DNA of 7,235 nt from Candidatus Aenigmatarchaeota archaeon. GTDB taxonomy: Archaea > EX4484-52 > B79-G9. The stretch lies in the NCBI GenBank assembly GCA_023142905.1, contig JAGLIP010000038.1, positions 1-7,235 on the forward strand. The letters run 5' to 3'. How positions within the stretch are numbered: the stretch's first letter is position 1; each line of letters starts with the position of its first letter. The position numbers and the translations under genes were made by a program. The notes beneath the pieces are model-generated. The model was given only the letters and a program-made list of their open reading frames with translations, did no database searches and had not been told where the DNA came from. Shown piece after piece: positions 1 through 5,473 of this stretch.

Positions 1-356
1 TAGTCAACAAGGTTTTTTGCAATCAGCTCTTCAAGCATATCCGGGTTTGTGCCGTTGGTGTCAAGCTTTACAAGAAAGCCTGCATCTTTTATTTTTTTTA
101 GGAATTTAGGCAAATCCTTATGAAGTGTAGGCTCCCCGCCCGTAATACAAACACCATCCACCCATTTTTTTCTCTCGGAAAGATAACCAAACACAACTGA
201 TTCATTAATACTTTTAAGCTTCTTAAAATCTAAAACAAGTTCAGGATTATGGCAGTAAGGACACCTGAAATTACAGCCCGGAAGAAAAACAGTGGATGCA
301 ATTTTTCCGGGAAAATCAACAAGTGTTGTCTTCTCAAACCCTTTTATAAGAACCAT
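1..356 (-). CDS. nrdG: Anaerobic ribonucleotide reductase activating protein, radical SAM (3' end beyond window)
   Basis: This enzyme would use S-adenosylmethionine and a [4Fe-4S] cluster to generate the glycyl radical on NrdD. About 118 residues are visible, roughly half of a long-form NrdG; the C-terminal part lies off the left edge. The N-terminus reads MVLIKGFEKTTLVDFPGK, a typical opening for this family. The cluster motif CNFRCPYC follows, with Cys28, Cys32 and Cys35 (CxxxCxxC), and ITGGEP at residues 71-76 is the SAM-contacting GGE motif. The ATG at 356-354 shares one base with the TAA stop of the cupin gene (358-356), indicating translational coupling. A GGAG lies at 371-368, 11 nt upstream. 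It is the last visible gene of the nrdR-nrdD operon. Other radical-SAM activases share the cysteine motif, but the nrdD context and the N-terminus make NrdG the clear choice. Confidence 0.93.
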   Translation of the reverse strand, partial: MVLIKGFEKTTLVDFPGKIASTVFLPGCNFRCPYCHNPELVLDFKKLKSINESVVFGYLSERKKWVDGVCITGGEPTLHKDLPKFLKKIKDAGFLVKLDTNGTNPDMLEELIAKNLVD

Positions 357-754
357 TATAAAACACGCTCCATTATCGTAACTTCTCCTTCTTTAAACTT
401 AGGCGCGCAAATAACTTCAAACACAACATCGCAATCACCAACATTTTCAATGCTGTGATGCTCTTTTGGGTCTATCAATATGTGCGTTGGCTCTTTTATA
501 TTCAAAATCTCTTCTGTAAACCCACAATCTCGCTCAAAACCTAATTTTATCCTGCATGGCTTAAAGAAGAAAAATATTTCATCCCCATTCTCCGGGCGAT
601 TATGCATATGCCTTTTAAGCTTTTGACCGGGCATAAGCCGGGCATAATATATGCCAAGTTTCTCAGTTTCAAGGGATTCATTAAAGCCGACAAAAATATT
701 CTCTGATTTGTTCAGAGAAAATTTAACAGAACCAAGCGGAACAATACGCGCCAT
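356..754 (-). CDS. Small single-domain cupin protein of unknown function within the nrd operon
   Basis: A 132-residue soluble protein with one conserved beta-barrel (cupin) domain. Motif 1 is visible around residues 43-59 as GQKLKRHMH followed by E55 and E59. Motif 2 is at residues 96-104 as PKEHHSIEN. His49, His51, Glu55 or Glu59, and His99 or His100 could form the usual 3-His/1-Glu metal site, so it is probably a metal-binding cupin. No signal peptide or membrane segment is seen. I chose the ATG at 754 because GGAGG (766-762) lies 7 nt before it; an upstream in-frame GTG at 772 would add MIGGCA but places that GGAGG inside the gene. The start lies 15 nt after the redoxin stop, and the stop overlaps the nrdG start. 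Substrate unknown; small cupins include sugar isomerases, dioxygenases and binding proteins. A role in ribonucleotide reduction is inferred from position only. Confidence 0.85.
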   Translation of the reverse strand: MARIVPLGSVKFSLNKSENIFVGFNESLETEKLGIYYARLMPGQKLKRHMHNRPENGDEIFFFFKPCRIKLGFERDCGFTEEILNIKEPTHILIDPKEHHSIENVGDCDVVFEVICAPKFKEGEVTIMERVL

Positions 755-761
755 TGCACAT

Positions 762-766
762 CCTCC
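762..766 (-). promoter_or_regulatory. Ribosome binding site (GGAGG) of the cupin gene
   Basis: A GGAGG on the minus strand lies 7 nt before the ATG at 754. It is the strongest Shine-Dalgarno match in the operon. It decides between ATG 754 and the GTG at 772, which would lie upstream of it. Confidence 0.75.
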
Positions 767-768
767 AA

Positions 769-1011
769 TCACTGTTCTTCATCTATTACTGCCCGTGCAT
801 CATTGACTGTATGCGCTTTAGATACTACCTTGCCCGCATCATCTAAAAAAAGAACAGTAGGCACTGAAGACACACCGAAATCCGATGCCTTTTTAAGGCC
901 GTCATCTGTTGATGCGTCAACAAATTCGCCCATCATCTTGACCCCAGTCATAAATTCCTTCATCGAAGGGCAGTTGGGGCACATCGGTGTTGTAAAAAGC
1001 AGGTATTTCAT
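769..1011 (-). CDS. Thioredoxin/glutaredoxin-like small redoxin with CPNC active site, probable reductant of NrdD
   Basis: A protein of 80 residues with a minimal thioredoxin fold. A beta strand (MKYLLFTTPM) leads into the active site CPNC at residues 11-14. The cis-proline motif SVPT (Pro51) follows, then the strand TVLFLDD and a C-terminal helix. This length and layout match NrdH/glutaredoxin-like redoxins rather than full thioredoxins. The ATG at 1011 is preceded by GTGAG. An alternative GTG at 1020 overlaps the nrdD stop (TGA 1019-1017) and would add three residues (MSN). The gene directly follows nrdD. Family knowledge: some class III reductases, notably in methanogens, take electrons from a glutaredoxin-like protein instead of formate. 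By position this is the likely electron donor of NrdD. It could instead be a general disulfide reductase. Confidence 0.85.
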   Translation of the reverse strand: MKYLLFTTPMCPNCPSMKEFMTGVKMMGEFVDASTDDGLKKASDFGVSSVPTVLFLDDAGKVVSKAHTVNDARAVIDEEQ

Positions 1012-1016
1012 ATTGC

Positions 1017-3194
1017 TCACTCTTCACATGCGCTTGATGCTTCTTCTATAGGCGCTCTAGGCTCTTGTGGCGGCGCAGTTATTGGAGCCATTGGGTGATT
1101 CAGGGATTTCTGCTCGTCATACTCTTTTCTGTTATGGTACTCTGCAAGCTTTCCCTTGTTCCAGTTTTGTATCGGCCTAAAATACCCCACAATTCTTGAA
1201 AATACTTCTGTTTTCTCGCCGCATGTAGGGCATACAAAATGCTCTCCGGCAATGTATCTATGCTTTCGGCATATGCTGAATGTCGGGGTTATGCGGAAAT
1301 ACGGAAGCTTTGTGTTGTGGGATATTTTTTTCACAAGGCTTTTGCATGCCTCTGTGCTTGAAACCTTCTCACCCAAAAATGTGTGAAAAATTGTCCCTCC
1401 CGTATACAACGGCTGTATTTCATTTTGATGTTCTATTGCCTCAACAACATTGTCTGTATGCTCCACCGGAAGCTGTGTTGAATTTGTGACATACGGCGCA
1501 TCTTCACTTCCTGAAGTGATTATATCAGGATATGCCTGCTTGTCGCTTCGCCCAAACCTGTAAGCTGTTGATTCTGCAGGCGTTGCCTCAAGATTGTAAA
1601 GGTTGCCTGTCTCTATCTGAAACTCACGGGTCACATCCTGCATAAAAAGAAGGAGTTTTTTTGCAAATTGCATTCCTTCTTCAGTATTTATGCCTTTGTC
1701 TTTTCCCAAAAAATTAAGGCATGATTCATGCATTCCGCAAAGCCCTATTGTAGAAAAGTGGTTTTTCCATGTGCCAAGATACCTTTTTGTGTAAGGCATA
1801 AGGCCATTGTCAAGATTCTGCTGTATGACTTTTCTTTTAAGCTCAAGAGAGTTTTTTGCAAGAACCATAAAGTGTTTAAGTCTTTGGAAATATTCCTCTT
1901 CGGTCTTTGCAGTATACCCAATCCTGTTTAAGTTGAGTGTGACAACACCGATAGACCCTGTAGAATCCCCCGGACCCCACATGTTTCCCGGCCTTTTCAT
2001 TATTTCTGTTTGGTTTATGTTAAGCCTGCAGCACATTGCCCGAATTGAGCTTGGGTCAAGGTTGCTCCCCACATAATTCTGAAAATAAGGAATTCCGTAT
2101 TTTGCAGTCACTTCAAAAAGAAGATTCGAATTTGGCGAATCCCAGTCAAAATCTTTTGTGATATTATATGTTGGTATTGGAAAACTGAATATTCTCCCCG
2201 ATGCATCGCCCGCATACATCACTTCAAGAAATGCCCTGTTCACCATATCTATTTCTTCTTGGCAGTCGCCGTATGTAAATTCCTGTTCAACACCGCCGAC
2301 AATCACTTTATCATCTTTCATATCATTAGGCACTGTCCAGTCAAATGTAAGATTTGAAAACGGGTACTGGCTCCCCCACCGGGACGGGATATTAAGTGAA
2401 AATACAAGCTTCTGCATGCACTGCTTTACTTCTTTATAATTCATATTATCTGTACGGACAAACGGTGCAAGCAGCGTATCAACACTTGAGAATGCTTGCG
2501 CTCCTGCGAATTCCATCTGAAGGCATCCGATATAATTTACCATCTGCGATATTATGACATCCATGTGTTTTGCAGGCTTTGCATCCACCTTATTCGGAAC
2601 GCCCCCAAATCCCCATAAAAGAAGATTCTTCAAAGACCAACCCGCACAATAACCAATGCATCCGTGCGTTAAATCATGTATATGCATATCCGCGTTTTTG
2701 TGCGCTTCAGCAATATCTGGTGTGTAAAGCTCATTTAAAACATATGTAGAAATTACCTTTCCTGCGGTATGCAGCAGAAGCCCTGAAAAAGAGTATGCTT
2801 CATTCGCATTGTCATTGACATTCCAATGGCTTTGGTGAAGATACTCGCCGATTGTCTTGTTGACATCAAGAAAGGTTGCACCCATAGCCCTTGATTTTTT
2901 TCGCTGCTGCCGATATAAAATATATGTTTTTGCCGTCTGGGAGTGGCCGCTTTTAATCAATACTTTCTCTACAATATCCTGTATTTCCTCTACAGTCGGA
3001 ACCTCTTTTCCTGAAAACTGGTACTCAAGAATTGTCTGCACTTTTTCCGCAATCGCATCAGAAACAGCGCGGTCATGACCTCCGACAGCCTCAGCTGCGT
3101 TAAAAACAGCATCTGATATTTTTTGAGTATCAAAATCTACAATTCTTCCATCTCTTTTCCTTATTCTTGTTATTTTTGCTGCCTTTCCGGTCAT
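1017..3194 (-). CDS. nrdD: Anaerobic (class III) ribonucleoside-triphosphate reductase, glycyl radical enzyme
   Basis: Reduces ribonucleoside triphosphates to deoxy forms without oxygen, in the cytoplasm. The protein has 725 residues, near the usual 600-730. Numbers here count from the GTG at 3203 (subtract 3 for the ATG used). An ATP-cone allosteric domain covers about residues 10-100. The catalytic ten-stranded barrel follows, with Cys186 in GYCAGW and the Cys391-Cys392 pair in MCCRL, where Cys392 aligns best with the thiyl-radical cysteine. GIVTLNL-like and GLCGMHE motifs come next. A zinc site is formed by Cys645, His648, Cys658 and Cys661. The glycyl radical loop is SRIVGYFRPIQNW with Gly673. 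About 55 residues follow that glycine, longer than in E. coli NrdD, in a proline-rich tail with a cysteine near the end (SSACEE). I prefer ATG 3194, 8 nt after GGGTG, to the GTG at 3203. It lies just downstream of nrdR and just upstream of the redoxin gene. Confidence 0.97.
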   Translation of the reverse strand: MTGKAAKITRIRKRDGRIVDFDTQKISDAVFNAAEAVGGHDRAVSDAIAEKVQTILEYQFSGKEVPTVEEIQDIVEKVLIKSGHSQTAKTYILYRQQRKKSRAMGATFLDVNKTIGEYLHQSHWNVNDNANEAYSFSGLLLHTAGKVISTYVLNELYTPDIAEAHKNADMHIHDLTHGCIGYCAGWSLKNLLLWGFGGVPNKVDAKPAKHMDVIISQMVNYIGCLQMEFAGAQAFSSVDTLLAPFVRTDNMNYKEVKQCMQKLVFSLNIPSRWGSQYPFSNLTFDWTVPNDMKDDKVIVGGVEQEFTYGDCQEEIDMVNRAFLEVMYAGDASGRIFSFPIPTYNITKDFDWDSPNSNLLFEVTAKYGIPYFQNYVGSNLDPSSIRAMCCRLNINQTEIMKRPGNMWGPGDSTGSIGVVTLNLNRIGYTAKTEEEYFQRLKHFMVLAKNSLELKRKVIQQNLDNGLMPYTKRYLGTWKNHFSTIGLCGMHESCLNFLGKDKGINTEEGMQFAKKLLLFMQDVTREFQIETGNLYNLEATPAESTAYRFGRSDKQAYPDIITSGSEDAPYVTNSTQLPVEHTDNVVEAIEHQNEIQPLYTGGTIFHTFLGEKVSSTEACKSLVKKISHNTKLPYFRITPTFSICRKHRYIAGEHFVCPTCGEKTEVFSRIVGYFRPIQNWNKGKLAEYHNRKEYDEQKSLNHPMAPITAPPQEPRAPIEEASSACEE

Positions 3195-3220
3195 CTTAAC
3201 CACACCCTAAACAAATTCCA

Positions 3221-3667
3221 TTATTTTAGTTTCTCAAGTTCTTTTTCAAATGATGATATGCTTGCAAACTGCCGATAAACAGATGCAAAACGAATGTATG
3301 CCACATCATCCAGTTTTTTAAGCTTTTCCATAATAATTTTCCCAATCTCATCAGATTTTATCTCATGCGAATCACGGGTCATTATATCTCTTTCAACCTC
3401 ATCCACAACCTTTTCAATATCATTCATCTCAATAGGCCTTTTCTCGCATGCTTTTATCAGACCCTTTAATATTTTATCGCGATTGAACCGTTCCCGCGTA
3501 CCGTCCTTTTTTACAACAAGGAAATTGCCCATCTCAACGCGCTCATATGTTGTGAATCGTCTGCCGCATGCAAGGCATTCACGCCTGCGCCGATTTGTCT
3601 CAGAATCTTCTGAAACGCGTTTATCTACGACTTTGGTTTCCGGTGCTTCACAAAAAGGGCATTTCAT
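3221..3667 (-). CDS. nrdR: Transcriptional repressor NrdR (zinc ribbon plus ATP-cone)
   Basis: Represses ribonucleotide reductase genes according to the ATP/dATP state. The length of 148 residues is standard for NrdR. The N-terminal zinc ribbon has CPFC (Cys3, Cys6) and CLAC (Cys31, Cys34), separated by the basic DNA-binding stretch NRRRRE. GRRFTTYERVE follows, a family signature. The ATP-cone spans about residues 49-136, starting VVKKDGTRERFNRDKI. The ATG at 3667 has GTGAG (3677-3673) 5 nt upstream. It is the first gene of the operon; its TAA is 17 nt before the GTG and 26 nt before the preferred ATG of nrdD. Two NrdR boxes in its own leader imply autoregulation along with nrdD and nrdG. NrdR is nearly universal in bacteria and found in only some archaea, so its presence next to archaeal-type promoters is of interest. 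Confidence 0.97.
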   Translation of the reverse strand: MKCPFCEAPETKVVDKRVSEDSETNRRRRECLACGRRFTTYERVEMGNFLVVKKDGTRERFNRDKILKGLIKACEKRPIEMNDIEKVVDEVERDIMTRDSHEIKSDEIGKIIMEKLKKLDDVAYIRFASVYRQFASISSFEKELEKLK

Positions 3668-3725
3668 TATGGCTCACGCTAAATCATTATAACATTTGTT
3701 TACTATTACTTGGGACTCCCTCAAT

Positions 3726-3741
3726 CCACAACATATTGTGT
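3726..3741. promoter_or_regulatory. NrdR box, start-proximal
   Basis: The 16-mer CCACAACATATTGTGT matches the palindromic NrdR-box consensus acaCwAtATaTwGtgt at 14 of 16 positions by my alignment. It lies about 60 nt before the nrdR ATG and downstream of the predicted transcription start, where a bound repressor would block initiation or elongation. Its centre is 33 bp from that of the second box, about three helical turns, as in known tandem NrdR operators. Confidence 0.8.
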
Positions 3742-3758
3742 CTATTTCTTAGGACACA

Positions 3759-3774
3759 CCACAATATGTAGTAT
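3759..3774. promoter_or_regulatory. NrdR box, start-distal, over the predicted transcription start
   Basis: CCACAATATGTAGTAT matches the NrdR-box consensus at 13 of 16 positions, including the core CAATAT and TAG. The start predicted about 25 nt downstream of the TATA box at 3791-3797 falls inside this box, so binding would exclude RNA polymerase. The gap to the other box is 17 bp. Confidence 0.78.
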
Positions 3775-3787
3775 ATTTTTGTATTAG

Positions 3788-3823
3788 ACCTATATAAGCT
3801 TTATGGTCTTTTTGTATATAGGT
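3788..3823. repeat. Perfect 9-bp inverted repeat ACCTATATA / TATATAGGT around an 18-nt spacer
   Basis: The arms are 3788-3796 and 3815-3823, exact reverse complements separated by 18 nt. The left arm overlaps the minus-strand TATA box of the nrdR operon. The right arm gives an equivalent TATATAGG on the plus strand. It may be a pair of divergent core promoters or a two-site operator. Confidence 0.6.
3791..3802 (-). promoter_or_regulatory. Archaeal-type TATA box and BRE of the nrdR-nrdD-nrdG operon
   Basis: On the minus strand the sequence is AAAGCTTATATA: a TATA element (TTATATA, 3797-3791) preceded by a purine-rich BRE-like stretch. Initiation would be expected near 3769, giving a leader of about 100 nt that holds both NrdR boxes. 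A weaker alternative (AATATAC, about 3779-3773) would start transcription near 3750, between the boxes. No good bacterial -35/-10 pair is seen; a TATAAT-like string near 3688-3683 lacks a convincing -35. Confidence 0.6.
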
Positions 3824-3880
3824 TTCAAAAGATGTTATGTATCTCAATATATCTATATGGGTAGTTATTCTATATTTCAT

Positions 3881-3894
3881 GAAGCTTTAAATAT
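3881..3894 (+). promoter_or_regulatory. Archaeal-type promoter of the putative structured RNA
   Basis: GAAGCTTTAAATAT contains a strong TATA element (TTTAAATAT, 3886-3894) with a BRE-like GAAGC. The start expected about 25 nt downstream of the TATA centre falls near 3912-3917, just before the two large stem-loops. No protein gene begins within 300 nt, which suggests a non-coding transcript. Confidence 0.5.
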
Positions 3895-3911
3895 CAATTG
3901 TGATGGCTGCG

Positions 3912-4053
3912 TGCCGATAGAATCATACCACATTAGTTCGACCCCACCCTAAAGGGCGGGGTTTGTTTGGTTCGACGGTATGCTTTTCAATAAGCCTTCA
4001 TCTACGGACTCAAGTCCGTAGTTTTCGGCTCAGTTGAAAATAACTCCTTTTTT
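3912..4053 (+). ncRNA. Putative structured small RNA (two tandem stem-loops) or hairpin-ended mobile element relic
   Basis: This segment is GC-richer than the flanking DNA. Stem-loop 1 (3924-3982): CATACC pairs with GGTATG at the base. An 11/14-nt internal loop with GTTCGAC on each side follows. The apex is ACCCC-A-CCC against GGG-C-GGGGT with a TAAA loop. Stem-loop 2 (3984-4040): TTTTCAA pairs with TTGAAAA, then AGCC with GGCT, then the 8-bp stem CTACGGAC/GTCCGTAG with a TCAA loop. A T-run at 4048-4053 follows 7 nt later. A TATA box 20-25 nt upstream gives a predicted transcript of about 140 nt. I recognise no known RNA family. IS200/IS605-type elements also carry subterminal hairpins with CTAAAG-like loops, so a decayed non-autonomous element or a stranded omega-RNA-like end is a serious alternative. 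Structure is seen directly; function is unknown. Confidence 0.5.
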
Positions 4054-4054
4054 A
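4045..4054 (+). terminator. T-tract terminator of the putative small RNA
   Basis: Six T residues (4048-4053) follow a CC shortly after stem-loop 2. The arrangement fits T-tract termination in archaea and also resembles a loosely spaced intrinsic terminator. Confidence 0.45.
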
Positions 4055-4158
4055 GTATATGGCATAAAAACAAAAAAATATAGTTTCAATGCTTTTTTTG
4101 GCACATAAACGCAAAAATCAAATGTTTATTGTAATAATTAAACAGTAGTTACTAAAAC

Positions 4159-4172
4159 AAAGATTTATATAA
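4159..4172 (+). promoter_or_regulatory. Archaeal-type TATA box and BRE of the coiled-coil gene
   Basis: TTTATATAA at 4164-4172, preceded by AAAGA, is close to the ideal archaeal BRE/TATA arrangement. Initiation would fall near 4193, giving a leader of about 44 nt before the ATG at 4237. The 100 nt upstream is very AT-rich. It contains a small palindrome, AGTA-GT-TACT (4144-4153), of uncertain meaning. Confidence 0.62.
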
Positions 4173-4227
4173 CTTACGAAACCACATATCACAAAACACA
4201 ACAAGAACCAGCACATATAATTTCAAT

Positions 4228-4231
4228 GGTG
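4228..4231 (+). promoter_or_regulatory. Ribosome binding site (GGTG) of the coiled-coil gene
   Basis: GGTG lies 5 nt before the ATG at 4237 and is complementary to the usual 3' end of 16S rRNA. It supports this ATG as the start. No closer alternative start is needed, as the reading frame is AT-rich but open from here. Confidence 0.5.
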
Positions 4232-4236
4232 TATTC

Positions 4237-5457
4237 ATGAATTCTAATTATGTTGAATTAACTGATATTTTTCCCGAAATGCCTCAAAAGTTAGAAAAAA
4301 ATCTAGATCATATTGAATTACTTGAAAACTTAGACAATACGATAAACGAAAAAACAAAAATTATATATAATTGGTCTAAGACATCTGTAAAATATTTAAA
4401 AATCGTCGAATATGCAAAACATAAATATACAGATTTTATTAACGAATCAACCGGAAAAGGAATGATTATTTTAAGCGAAGCAGGATATAATGTAGATGAA
4501 CTAAATATAGATGGTTCTATAATCCCTGAAGAAATCATGCAGGGAACATATCTGGATCTTCTAAAAAACCAACATACAATTTATTTATTTTTATCAAATA
4601 GGTACCAAAATATAGATACCCTATTTAAAGAACACAAAGACAGCCTGCAAGAAAGTATTGATTTAATAAATGACGATATAACCAACAGCAATAAAAGCAT
4701 TGAAACCCGGAAATCACACATATTTGACGAACAAACAAAAGATGCGCAAACCAAATATGATAATGCTTCTGCAAAATATAAGACCCTTTTAGCAGAAAAT
4801 AAAAAGATGTCTAACGCCCTTTCAGTACTCGAAGAATGTTTTGAATGGAAAGACATGAGAAAGATGTTTATGTGGCATAAACTTCCGGAAAAAACAAAAA
4901 CCAATCTTGATTTCTTTAGTGATTCTGCCAGAGTGAAGTACTCAGAAACATATTCTAGTATGTCTCTAATAAAAAATGCCGGAAAAACAATGTCCATGGA
5001 CAAATTTTATGAAGTTTATCAAATGACGAAAAAACTTGAAGAACCACGCAAAAATCTTGAGCAATCAAAAATAAATGCCGAAAAATACATAAATACGGAT
5101 TTCTTAAAAAAAGACGAACAAACACAAATATTGAACGAAAAAATCAAAACATTACAAAAAGAGAAAAAAGAACACACAAATAAAATAGGCAAAATTAATA
5201 ACTATATGCAGTCCACAGAAAAAACATTTTTGAAAATAAATCGAGATATTAATAATATATACTCTGAATTCAACTCTGAATTAAAAGGAGATGACTTAAA
5301 AGAAAACATAATTACCTTAAACAAAAAGATAACCCAAGCCGGCATACTTCAAACAATGAATGAATTTATTGATACTTGCCCCTACAAAAAACCTATAGAA
5401 AACACATCAATAAACCCTAACGCCATAACTCAATCAACATTGCAAATATGCACATAA
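4237..5457 (+). CDS. Hypothetical coiled-coil-rich protein, 406 residues, orphan
   Basis: I do not recognise this protein. It is rich in Lys, Asn, Glu and Ile, with no signal peptide, membrane segment or catalytic motif that I can see, so it is probably cytoplasmic. The N-terminal third (1-120) looks mainly alpha-helical. Heptad-like charged helices, probably coiled coils, occur at about 125-205 and 260-345. Between them is a distinct stretch with CFEWKDMRKMFMWHKLPEK (201-219), rich in aromatic residues and methionine. The C-terminal 40 residues (CPYKKPIENTSINPNAITQS) look disordered. Its GC content is lower than that of neighbouring genes: sampled 60-nt lines were about 22-37%, against about 33-53% in nrdD and gyrA. 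This suggests a young, fast-evolving or acquired gene. It has its own TATA box and RBS and ends in TAATAA, 16 nt from the gyrA stop. A structural, filament or adaptor role is possible but not shown. Confidence 0.85.
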   Translation: MNSNYVELTDIFPEMPQKLEKNLDHIELLENLDNTINEKTKIIYNWSKTSVKYLKIVEYAKHKYTDFINESTGKGMIILSEAGYNVDELNIDGSIIPEEIMQGTYLDLLKNQHTIYLFLSNRYQNIDTLFKEHKDSLQESIDLINDDITNSNKSIETRKSHIFDEQTKDAQTKYDNASAKYKTLLAENKKMSNALSVLEECFEWKDMRKMFMWHKLPEKTKTNLDFFSDSARVKYSETYSSMSLIKNAGKTMSMDKFYEVYQMTKKLEEPRKNLEQSKINAEKYINTDFLKKDEQTQILNEKIKTLQKEKKEHTNKIGKINNYMQSTEKTFLKINRDINNIYSEFNSELKGDDLKENIITLNKKITQAGILQTMNEFIDTCPYKKPIENTSINPNAITQSTLQICT

Positions 5458-5473
5458 TAAGAAAAACAAATAT
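5458..5473 (-). terminator. Short convergent intergenic region with a T-rich tract after gyrA
   Basis: Only 16 nt separate the stop of the coiled-coil gene from the TAG of gyrA. On the minus strand they read ATATTTGTTTTTCTTA, a T-rich tract without a hairpin, as expected for archaeal T-tract termination of gyrA. No comparable T-run is seen for the plus-strand gene until inside gyrA. Confidence 0.35.

Noticed and set aside
3683..3688. Bacterial -10 box (TATAAT) for nrdR
   Set aside because: It lies only about 15 nt from the ATG, has no -35 at a suitable distance, and would place both NrdR boxes upstream rather than over the promoter.
3803..3952. A 49-codon open frame (plus strand, ATG 3803 to TAA 3950-3952) running into hairpin 1
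   Set aside because: It has no ribosome binding site, its TATA-like sequence is too close to the ATG, it contains a second promoter internally, and the peptide (Tyr-, Ser- and Ile-rich) matches nothing I recognise. It might be a transposase C-terminal fragment, but I cannot support that.
3930..3990. tRNA or tRNA fragment, suggested by two GTTCGAC (T-loop-like) strings
   Set aside because: No flanking 5-bp T-stems, no acceptor stem, and no D or anticodon arms can be drawn.
3668..4236. CRISPR array
   Set aside because: There are no regularly spaced direct repeats; the repeats seen are inverted arms of hairpins.
4581..5003. Minus-strand open frame of 140 codons inside the coiled-coil gene
   Set aside because: It is antisense to a well-supported gene with promoter and RBS; its Leu/Ser/Phe-rich content is the usual shadow of a Lys/Glu-rich sequence.
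3912..5457. Type III toxin-antitoxin unit (RNA antitoxin plus protein toxin) or a retron
   Set aside because: The RNA-like segment has no tandem repeats, the protein is far larger than type III toxins and has no nuclease motif, and no reverse transcriptase is present.
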